Of a stretch of DNA of 14,208 nt, positions 1 to 6,407 are shown piece after piece. Position 1 is the first letter of the stretch; each line of letters opens with the position of its first letter. This DNA is from an uncultured Methylococcaceae bacterium (GTDB lineage Bacteria > Pseudomonadota > Gammaproteobacteria > Methylococcales > Methylomonadaceae): the NCBI GenBank assembly GCA_903839795.1, contig CAIMDR010000684.1:1-14208 (forward strand). Reading direction: 5' to 3'. Made by a program: the position numbers and the translations under genes. The notes under the pieces were generated by a model, which saw only the letters and a program-made list of their open reading frames with translations, had not been told where the DNA came from and ran no database searches.

Positions 1-2251
1 CTCTGGATACCTTGCTCAAGTCCTCCATCGCGCTGGTTTCCAGCACTTCCAGTTCTAAATTTCCCGGATTAACCGTCGGATGAGCGGTAAGTAAGGTACG
101 TAAACTATCTACAAATCCTGTGTGCTGTAACTGGCGTGCATTGATATTAATGCTCACCGGGATAGTAAGTCCTGCGGCAGTCCAGTGCTCCATCTGTGCC
201 AGAACCGTATCGATAACCCACTCGCCAAGCTCTATCGCCAAGGGATTATCTTCAATCATTGGCATAAAAGTATTCGGTGGCAGCAGGCCATTGGTTGGGT
301 GTTGCCAGCGAATTAAGGCCTCAGCACCAATAATTGCCGCTGTCTGCATATTAACTTTGGGTTGATAATACAGCACAAATTCATGAGCAGCCAGCGCCTG
401 GCGTATACGTTCCAGACTTTCATGGTAACCACTGATATAGCTATCGTGAATAACATCGAAAAAATGGTAATTATTCTTGCCTGCCAACTTGGCCTGATAC
501 ATTGCAAGATCAGCTTGGTGTAGCAGTTTATCGATATTGATATCGTCTGTCGGTGCATGAAAAGTGACTCCCAAACTGGCTGAAATCTGGAGATTTGTCT
601 GGTTAAAAGTTACCGGTTGGGAGACGCCCATCAGTATGCGGTCGAGTATCGGTCTGCTGGCTTTAACAGTACCAATGGCGAGCAGTATGGCGACAAACTC
701 ATCGCCGCCGATTCGAGCCAACGTATCGCCATCACGTAGTGCCTGTTTCATGTGCTGTGCTACCGATATTAATACTTGATCACCCGCTTCATGTCCATAA
801 TTGTCATTAACCGACTTAAATCCATCCAGGTCAATATAGATGACCGCTAACGGTTCGCCTCGTCTTCGGGTTTGCGTCATGGCTTGGTTTAGACGATCTG
901 CAAATAATATGCGATTGGGCAGACTGGTCAGCGCATCGTAATGGGCGATATGCTCCAGTTCATTTTCATGCTCCTTAATCATGGTGATATCAGATAACAA
1001 CGAGACATATTTTCGGGGGGATGTTTGATTATCATCGGTAACGGTATTAATAGTTTGTATCACGGCATAGACTTCACCGTTCTTGTGCCGGTTCCACACT
1101 TCGCCATACCAATGGCCTTTAGTATTAAGGTTGTACCACAGATTATCGTAGAAATTATTATCCTGAAGGCCGGCGTTTAAAATACGCATATTTTCACCTA
1201 AAATATCGTCATGCTCATAGCCGGTAATACGGCTAAAGGCATTATTAACATTCAGGATAGTACCTTCAGAAGAGAGAATCATAATGCCTTCAAGTGTACT
1301 GGTAAAAACACTGGCGGCCAGTTTAAGCTTTTCCTCCAGTTCTTTTTTTTCAGTGATATCCCTGTTTACTTCAAGTAAGCCAATAATTTTATTGTCAATT
1401 GATCGTAATGGCACTTTAACGGAATCAAAAATACGCGATGTTCCATCAATATTATAAATATTACTAGTGTTATGCATGGTTTTACCGGACAGCACGGACT
1501 GATCCCCACGCTTATCATTTTGCTTAAAGCGAGCTACGCCATTTTCATGATCGGCTTTACCATACAGATCAGTCGTTTTTTTACCCATGGCCTGTGCAAA
1601 AGCATCATTGCAAAGAATGGTATTTAAATTAGTATCTTTGGCTACAATATAATCGGTCGATGAATTAATTATATTTTCCAGCAGTATAGATTTCTCCTGA
1701 AGTTTTTTTTCGGTAGCTAACCTGCGCATTTCGCTGCGATAACCTTCAAGTACCTGAGCACAAGCCGCAATGACCGGAGCCAATTTTTCGACCAGATCGT
1801 CATCGTAACCGCTTGGGCGATTAGCCAATCCCAGGCAGCCAATAATTTCTTCTTCACAAAGAATGGGTAAGCCCAGAAAAGAATCCAGAGCGGGATGACC
1901 GGAAGGCATTCGTCCACAACTACGACTATCATGGGTCGGATCATTGGCGATAACAGGGGCATTAGTAATAATAGCCGCAAAATAGAGGGCATCGGTCGCA
2001 TAAAATTTTAATCCGCTTGAGTAGTTATCCTCCCAAAAACGCCGACTGGCATCATCCCAAGCAATATTGGTCATCGCCAATGCCTGGAGGTATTGGGTAC
2101 CGGTTTCATCATATTTCAATTCTTGAATAAAACCAAACTGACTATCAGTCAAATTAAGAATATCCGTTAATAAGCGGGTGAATACCTCATCAGCAGGTTT
2201 CGATTTGATATAAAGTGATTGTAATCGATTAACGCAGGACAATATGGTCAT
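1..2251 (-). CDS. GAF-PAS-PAS-GGDEF-EAL c-di-GMP turnover protein (C-terminus cut by window edge)
   Basis: The frame is open from an ATG at 2251 to the left edge, giving 750 residues without a stop. In order I see a GAF domain (about 18-165, with the motif GRMPSGHPALDSFLGLPI typical of GAF domains in diguanylate cyclases), two PAS domains (about 187-300 and 310-430), a GGDEF domain (about 433-595) and an EAL domain starting near 610. The GGDEF motif is intact at residues 515-519 and is preceded by RDGD, which fits the RxxD inhibitory site for c-di-GMP. The EAL motif is intact at 644-646 (EALIRW), and the later metal-site segment LELEVLET is present. The rest of the EAL domain, including the DDFG loop, lies outside the window. 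No signal peptide or membrane segment is seen, so it is a cytoplasmic sensor that could both make and degrade c-di-GMP. The signal sensed by GAF/PAS is unknown. It is not an operon with the dealkylase upstream, because a 429-base gap with repeats lies between them. Confidence 0.93.
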   Translation of the reverse strand, partial: MTILSCVNRLQSLYIKSKPADEVFTRLLTDILNLTDSQFGFIQELKYDETGTQYLQALAMTNIAWDDASRRFWEDNYSSGLKFYATDALYFAAIITNAPVIANDPTHDSRSCGRMPSGHPALDSFLGLPILCEEEIIGCLGLANRPSGYDDDLVEKLAPVIAACAQVLEGYRSEMRRLATEKKLQEKSILLENIINSSTDYIVAKDTNLNTILCNDAFAQAMGKKTTDLYGKADHENGVARFKQNDKRGDQSVLSGKTMHNTSNIYNIDGTSRIFDSVKVPLRSIDNKIIGLLEVNRDITEKKELEEKLKLAASVFTSTLEGIMILSSEGTILNVNNAFSRITGYEHDDILGENMRILNAGLQDNNFYDNLWYNLNTKGHWYGEVWNRHKNGEVYAVIQTINTVTDDNQTSPRKYVSLLSDITMIKEHENELEHIAHYDALTSLPNRILFADRLNQAMTQTRRRGEPLAVIYIDLDGFKSVNDNYGHEAGDQVLISVAQHMKQALRDGDTLARIGGDEFVAILLAIGTVKASRPILDRILMGVSQPVTFNQTNLQISASLGVTFHAPTDDINIDKLLHQADLAMYQAKLAGKNNYHFFDVIHDSYISGYHESLERIRQALAAHEFVLYYQPKVNMQTAAIIGAEALIRWQHPTNGLLPPNTFMPMIEDNPLAIELGEWVIDTVLAQMEHWTAAGLTIPVSININARQLQHTGFVDSLRTLLTAHPTVNPGNLELEVLETSAMEDLSKVSR

Positions 2252-2307
2252 ACAGGCTTCTCTGGATAAGTTTCTAAAGATATCGGTTTTATGCTTCCCT
2301 CGTTACG

Positions 2308-2337
2308 ATGCTACGCTTCTTTTTGAAAGCCTGTCAA
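2308..2337 (-). promoter_or_regulatory. Candidate sigma-70 promoter of the GAF-PAS-GGDEF-EAL gene
   Basis: On the minus strand a perfect -35 box TTGACA (2337-2332) is followed after 18 bases by TAGCAT (2313-2308), which matches 4 of 6 bases of the -10 consensus. It would give a leader of roughly 50 bases before the ATG at 2251. The match is by eye only. Confidence 0.4.
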
Positions 2338-2470
2338 TAAAATTAATAAAGCGTTAACGGGGTATAATATAAAAAATTACATAATCAGATCAATAATATA
2401 CAATCTTCTCTATTCTCTATTTTTGATTATTAATTTAAACCGGGACAGATAAATAAAGATGGGCTATTGA

Positions 2471-2564
2471 TTCCGGGAACGCTGAGCCCCAGCTCGGCGT
2501 AGTCACCAACAATCAGTAATCGGCTTGACTATCCTTGCCGAGCCGGGGCTCGGCGCTCCCGGAA
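2471..2564. repeat. REPIN-like element: two GC-rich inverted arms
   Basis: Two 28-base arms (2471-2498 and 2537-2564) are inverted copies of each other with 25 of 28 positions matching, separated by 38 bases of ordinary sequence. Each arm starts or ends with TTCCGGGA and holds its own near-palindrome (GCCGAGCC/GGGGCTCGGC in the right arm), so each arm can fold alone and the two can pair. This is the architecture of paired REP sequences (REPINs) that are mobilised by RAYT transposases. No transposase is in the window. It lies downstream of the dealkylase gene and could also stabilise or end that transcript, though no T-run follows it. Confidence 0.7.
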
Positions 2565-2635
2565 AGTTATCTTGTTCGACTGCCACAAAAAGCAGGACGA
2601 TATTACAAATACCAGCCCATCAAAGGATGTTATCT

Positions 2636-2651
2636 GTGTTCTATTTTTTAA
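2636..2651. repeat. Short copy of a repeat end found again at 11579-11594
   Basis: The 16 bases GTGTTCTATTTTTTAA are the exact reverse complement of 11579-11594, the outer edge of the composite repeat upstream of the yfiR-type gene. The adjoining ATCTGT also resembles the ATCTGTGTCATCC of the other arm near 11858. It looks like a solo end or remnant of that intergenic repeat family, just downstream of the dealkylase stop codon. Confidence 0.45.
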
Positions 2652-2680
2652 TGGTTGAGCAGTTATAAATCAATAAATAC

Positions 2681-3316
2681 TTAAACAGCCAGAATCTTAC
2701 GAAACGTCAAGTTGATTCGTGGTGTTTTAAATTTTTTGGTTTTAGGTATCGAATGCATCCAGTGATGCTGAAGAGTGCCCGCCATGATTAACAAGTCGCC
2801 ATGACCGAGAGTAATATCCACGGTATCTTTACTTTTTTTATGGTGCAGTTTAAACAAGCGTTCTTCGCCCAGACTTAACGAGGCTATTAGCGGATTGTGT
2901 CCCAGCTCTTTTTCATTATCGGCATGACACCCCATTGAGTCTTGACCGTTACGGTATAAATTGGCCAATACGCTGTTAAAAGTACATTGGCATGGCTGCC
3001 CTACTTTTTCCCTGATTGACTGAAGTGCTGCATTCCAAGGTTTGGGTTGATGCTTAACTCCCGAATACTGGTAATAAGCCTCGGGATCGCCATACCAGCA
3101 CATTAAGCGGGGGACTTTAACCCATTTTCCAAAAATAAAAATAGTCTCTTCCTGCCAGTCCAAGCCCGTTTCGAGTGTTGAAAACAGCAGATCAGACTCT
3201 GGCAACCGGTAAAACTGTTTAATCAGGTAAAGCTCACCATCAGAAGGGGCAAGGTTTTCCTCACAAAGGTTAAGTGTGCTTTGTCTGCCTTGGTAGGCAA
3301 AAGAACCCATGGTCAT
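2681..3316 (-). CDS. AlkB-like 2-oxoglutarate/Fe(II) dioxygenase (alkylated nucleic acid repair)
   Basis: Enzymes of this family oxidise methyl groups on damaged bases such as 1-methyladenine and 3-methylcytosine, consuming 2-oxoglutarate and O2 and releasing formaldehyde. Counted from a possible TTG start at 3349 (222 residues), the iron ligands are H142, D144 (in SMGCHADNE) and H199 (in HHWMHSIPK), and the 2-oxoglutarate site is the C-terminal RINLTFR with R211 and R217. The segments PRLMCWYGD and YQYSG, followed by NSVLANLYRNG, are typical of ALKBH2/3-type bacterial proteins, so it should be active. Start choice is open: I prefer the ATG at 3316 (residue 12), which gives the usual short N-terminus. 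The ATG at 3310 and the TTG at 3349 are alternatives, and none has a clear ribosome binding site. It is a single gene, divergent from the ThiF-methyltransferase gene. Confidence 0.93.
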   Translation of the reverse strand: MTMGSFAYQGRQSTLNLCEENLAPSDGELYLIKQFYRLPESDLLFSTLETGLDWQEETIFIFGKWVKVPRLMCWYGDPEAYYQYSGVKHQPKPWNAALQSIREKVGQPCQCTFNSVLANLYRNGQDSMGCHADNEKELGHNPLIASLSLGEERLFKLHHKKSKDTVDITLGHGDLLIMAGTLQHHWMHSIPKTKKFKTPRINLTFRKILAV

Positions 3317-3349
3317 ACTGGATTTTGTATAGAATTGAAAATTAAGCAA

Positions 3350-3842
3350 CGTCTCAAGATAACAGCTTCTTCGCGGCGTAGGTGGATTTTGACTAATGAT
3401 AGCAGCAACTTACTCAGAGTCTCTTTATTTTTTAAATTCCCGCTGTTTTGAAAGTCGAATTTGCTAGCCTGATAAAATATTTACTTGATAACAGCCCATT
3501 CATTCCAAGTAATCCCCGTTAATAAATAGACCTTGAAAAATATCTATATCACTCTCGTAGCCACAAGATGTAGTATATGCAAACACGCTAAAAATCCTAT
3601 CATGTGGGTGACATTTCGCGAAATCAGATCATCCGTGGGTAACCGATGAGCAATGACAACATCCAGTGGTTACGCGGGTATGGTGCCCCCTTCCTAAACC
3701 ATTTAGTTGAAAAACTGTAGAAGCGTGCCACAAAAAAACCAACGTTTTACGAAAGTATTATCATGGCAAATAACGCCAACCTATTTGACTATTTTTTGCC
3801 CTTATTAAATTTCTCCAGATATTTATTCAATGAGAGACAATT
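3350..3842. other. Divergent intergenic region between the dealkylase and ThiF-methyltransferase genes
   Basis: This stretch of about 490 bases has no conventional gene. It must hold the promoters of both divergent genes, but I could not find a convincing -35/-10 pair for either; TATTAT at 3756-3761 is a possible -10 for the plus strand. It contains a perfect 12-base palindrome (3613-3624), two copies of GTGGGTRAC (3604 and 3635) 31 bases apart, and two short open frames on the plus strand (3646-3720, 24 codons; 3763-3903, 46 codons, running into the next gene). Neither frame has a strong ribosome binding site. Confidence 0.6.
3613..3624. promoter_or_regulatory. Perfect palindrome ATTTCGCGAAAT, possible operator
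   Basis: A 12-base perfect palindrome lies in the divergent promoter region, 219 bases before the ThiF-methyltransferase start. Such dyads often bind dimeric regulators. No regulator gene is nearby and no second copy was noticed, so the role is a guess. Confidence 0.2.
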
Positions 3843-5297
3843 ATGCGATATGAATCAAATAATGCCCATTACAACGAAATTTTCTCGCGTAATATTGGGA
3901 TAATAACCGAAGAAGACCAACAACGATTACGTAACAGTTGTATCGGCATTGCCGGCGTCGGGGGTGTCGGCGGTGTCCAATTGATCACCTTGGCACGCAC
4001 CGGTATCGGTGCTTTTCATATTGCTGACCCAAGTTGCTTTGAAGCTTCTGACCGCAATCGGCAATATGGTGCATTGGAGTCTACACTTGGCAAGAACAAA
4101 GCCGATGTCATGTCGGCATGGGTCAATGATATAAACCCGGAATGCCTGATAACTACCTTTAACACAGGCGTTAATGCCGAAAATATCACGACCTTCATTG
4201 AAGGTTGCGATGTGATAGTGGATGCTATCGAATTTTTTACTATAGAAGAAAAAATTCGTCTCTATGCTAGCGCACGGAAACTTAATAAGTACGTATTCAC
4301 TTCGCCAATAATTGGTATGGGCGCTTCATTGTTGGTCTTTGCACCTGATGGCATGACCTTTGAAGAGTACATGGAATATAACCCCAAAACGAATCAGTTT
4401 AATGCCGCAAAATTCTGCCCAATCTTTCCTGAATATGTTGATCTGAGTGTCTACCAACAGGCAATAGCAGGTCTTAGACCTATCCCGTCCAACCCTGCTG
4501 CAGCGATGCTTTCCGGGTCGTTAATTGCCACAGAATTGTTACTCTTACTGACGGAGAGACGTATGCCTGTAGTGGCTCCGCAATTGATTCAGGCCGATAT
4601 GTACCGTCGTAGTTTTGATATTATCAATGATCAATGGTCAGACTTCTGGAGTGAGTTCTCAAAAGAGGTCTACGACTACATTGCACTTTTACCTGATAAT
4701 AACCGTATGCTTGATCGTGTAGCGGAGTTATCCCTGCCAGGCATAAAGGTACTGGACGCCGGGTGTGGTACTGGTAACCTTACCCTCAGACTTGCAAATC
4801 AACAACGACAGGTTACCGCAATTGATTTTAGCGAAGGCATGGTAAAAACCGCGAGCGCCAAAACCCGGCAATTCGATAACGTAACAGTCACGGTTGGAAA
4901 CGTTACCCATCTGGACTTCCCCGATGAGAGTTTTGATGCCGTCACCAGCGTTAACGTATTATTTAATATTGAACATCCGGAACAGGCAATCCGAGAGATG
5001 TGTCGGGTTCTAAAGCCGAATGGCAAACTTGTGATAGCCAGCCTGTTGAAAGATCGTGTATTATCCGCAGAACATCGCCAACGTGTGCTCGACGATTGTA
5101 TTGCCCACAATTTAAACCAAGACAAGATGAATAAAGTATTGCAATTCCAACTTCGCTTGCTCACCGGAGGCGGCTATAAATATATGCCGACAGAAGACGA
5201 CATTCAGGAATTGCTAATTGCCAATGGTGTTAAAATATTGGTCATGGAAGAGGCTTATTACAAAATGAACTTCTTGATTCAAGCGGAAAAATGCTAG
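3843..5297 (+). CDS. ThiF/MoeB-like (E1-type) adenylating domain fused to a class I SAM methyltransferase
   Basis: The 484-residue protein has two parts. Residues 1 to about 255 form an E1-like nucleotide-binding domain: a possible arginine finger at R16 (FSRNIG), the glycine loop AGVGGVGG (37-44), DRNRQYGAL with R73 and Q74, GKNKAD with K84/K86, and D127 in VIVDAIE. These match the ATP and adenylation residues of MoeB/ThiF. The paired zinc-binding CxxC motifs of MoeB are absent. Residues about 285-484 are a methyltransferase with motif I VLDAGCGTG (303-311), the acidic residue D328 (TAIDFS) and the post-motifs FDAVTSVNVLFNIEHPE and VLKPNGKLVIAS. E1 domains activate a carboxylate as an acyl-adenylate; the methyltransferase would add a methyl group from SAM. 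The substrate is unknown. The ATG is preceded by GAGAGA (3831-3836) at normal spacing. The next gene, a LuxI-like acyltransferase on the same strand 215 bases on, suggests a joint small-molecule pathway. Cytoplasmic; no signal peptide. Confidence 0.88.
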   Translation: MRYESNNAHYNEIFSRNIGIITEEDQQRLRNSCIGIAGVGGVGGVQLITLARTGIGAFHIADPSCFEASDRNRQYGALESTLGKNKADVMSAWVNDINPECLITTFNTGVNAENITTFIEGCDVIVDAIEFFTIEEKIRLYASARKLNKYVFTSPIIGMGASLLVFAPDGMTFEEYMEYNPKTNQFNAAKFCPIFPEYVDLSVYQQAIAGLRPIPSNPAAAMLSGSLIATELLLLLTERRMPVVAPQLIQADMYRRSFDIINDQWSDFWSEFSKEVYDYIALLPDNNRMLDRVAELSLPGIKVLDAGCGTGNLTLRLANQQRQVTAIDFSEGMVKTASAKTRQFDNVTVTVGNVTHLDFPDESFDAVTSVNVLFNIEHPEQAIREMCRVLKPNGKLVIASLLKDRVLSAEHRQRVLDDCIAHNLNQDKMNKVLQFQLRLLTGGGYKYMPTEDDIQELLIANGVKILVMEEAYYKMNFLIQAEKC

Positions 5298-5499
5298 GTC
5301 ATTTCAATGCAGACGATAAAAGAATTATCCTGAAACAAACAAGCAGCGTCCTATCGTCTCGATACCGGTTTATTCTGGTTGTTGTAAATTTAAGAATTTT
5401 AGATTGCATAATGTGCAAAACAATATCTTCAAGATCCCGAAACCCTTCATGAAATCCAATGTAGAAAACTGTTAATACTAACGGCATTCCAGATTAATT

Positions 5500-5505
5500 A
5501 GGAGA
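5500..5505 (+). promoter_or_regulatory. Strong ribosome binding site fixing a TTG start
   Basis: AGGAGA lies 7 bases before the TTG at 5513, the best Shine-Dalgarno sequence seen in the window. It decides in favour of TTG as the start of the acyltransferase, since no ATG follows at suitable spacing. Confidence 0.75.
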
Positions 5506-5512
5506 CAAACAC

Positions 5513-6265
5513 TTGGCTAATACTATAGATGTTTTTAATCAATATTTTGAGATGGTGTCCGCGACGACAGACGAACTTAAAAATGAAGTGTATAAACTGC
5601 GTTATCAAGTGTATTGCATTGAAACCAAGTTTGAAGACCCTGAACACTATCCTGATGGGCTGGAATTTGACGAATTTGACCAACAATCGATTCATTACCT
5701 GATACGTCACCGGAGTTCTGGCGATTTTGCCGCGACCACCCGCCTTATCCTTCCTGATGCTAATAACCCGGAAAAATTATTTCCAGCTGAGCTCTATTGT
5801 CAGATTGATAATGTTGCCGTAATGGGGACTATTAATCGAAAGCACTTGGCAGAAATATCACGGTTTTGTGTATCGAAAGCGTTTAAAAAAAGAAAAAATG
5901 AAGCGCATACCTTAGTGGGCATCGATCCTAATTGGCAGTCGAATCATTTTACACTAGACGAGCGGCGGACTTTTCCACATATTAGCCTTGCTTTAATGGT
6001 TTGTGCCATTAGAGCAAGCTATGAAAACAATATTTACTATACCTATGCCGCTATGGAGTCGGCGTTGTTACGTTTTTTATCAACATTGGGCATCCATTTT
6101 ATAAAAATTGGTCCACTGGGGAATTATCATGGAGAACGCTGGCCTGCTATGATTAAAGCAACGGATATGAATGATAACATAGCTGAAAAAAAACCGGATA
6201 TATGGGATTTACTCACCAATAAAGGCTGTTATTGGCCAAGCGTCAAAAATCAGGTCAATCCGTAA
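5513..6265 (+). CDS. LuxI-related acyltransferase, PEP-CTERM/exosortase-associated type
   Basis: The 250-residue protein resembles the acyltransferases annotated as PEP-CTERM/exosortase system-associated (TIGR03694), relatives of acyl-homoserine lactone synthases and N-acyl amino acid synthases within the GNAT fold. LuxI core residues can be matched: R30 (YKLRYQVYC), D53 and D56 (EFDEFD), R77 (TTRLIL), and E114 with R117 in LAEISRFCV. The segment YCIETKFEDPEHYPDGLEF is characteristic of the exosortase-type branch. An active enzyme would join a fatty acyl group, from acyl-ACP or acyl-CoA, to an amine; which amine cannot be told. The role of the family in exosortase systems is not established, and no exosortase or PEP-CTERM protein is in the window. 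It follows the ThiF-methyltransferase gene on the same strand but has its own strong ribosome binding site and a 215-base leader region, so it may also have its own promoter. The start is TTG. Confidence 0.88.
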   Translation: MANTIDVFNQYFEMVSATTDELKNEVYKLRYQVYCIETKFEDPEHYPDGLEFDEFDQQSIHYLIRHRSSGDFAATTRLILPDANNPEKLFPAELYCQIDNVAVMGTINRKHLAEISRFCVSKAFKKRKNEAHTLVGIDPNWQSNHFTLDERRTFPHISLALMVCAIRASYENNIYYTYAAMESALLRFLSTLGIHFIKIGPLGNYHGERWPAMIKATDMNDNIAEKKPDIWDLLTNKGCYWPSVKNQVNP

Positions 6266-6330
6266 GGCGCGTGTTCTTAGAGGGATTACAAAGACCAGTA
6301 AGGTAACTCGCCCAATGTCATTAAGTTAAG

Positions 6331-6388
6331 CCGTTCGCTGAGCGGAGTCGAAGCGATTTTGCCGGCTTCGGCTTCGCTCAGTCAACGG
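6331..6388. repeat. Inverted repeat between convergent genes
   Basis: Two 24-base arms (6331-6354 and 6365-6388) match as inverted copies at 20 of 24 positions, with a 10-base loop. The core CTGAGCG..G..CGAAGC resembles the TTCGCTCAGCGAA-type intergenic repeats seen in many bacterial genomes. It sits between the stop of the acyltransferase (6265) and the stop of the TonB receptor gene (6408), so the hairpin could act as a terminator for both, although it lacks a clean T-run. Confidence 0.6.
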
Positions 6389-6407
6389 TTTATCTTGCAA
6401 GGAGTCG

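Noticed and set aside
1717..2001. Minus-strand open frame of 94 codons inside the GAF-PAS-GGDEF-EAL gene
   Set aside because: It is an out-of-frame shadow of the GAF domain; the true frame gives clear GAF motifs over the same bases.
3604..3720. Possible riboswitch before the ThiF-methyltransferase gene
   Set aside because: Short dyads are present, but I could match no conserved core of a c-di-GMP, cobalamin, SAM or TPP riboswitch.
4799..5164. Minus-strand open frame of 121 codons
   Set aside because: It is antisense to the methyltransferase domain, whose motifs are well formed on the plus strand; the antisense product has no recognisable features.
5299..5487. Minus-strand open frame of 62 codons in the gap before the acyltransferase
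   Set aside because: No ribosome binding site or recognisable motif; it lies in the leader of the plus-strand acyltransferase.
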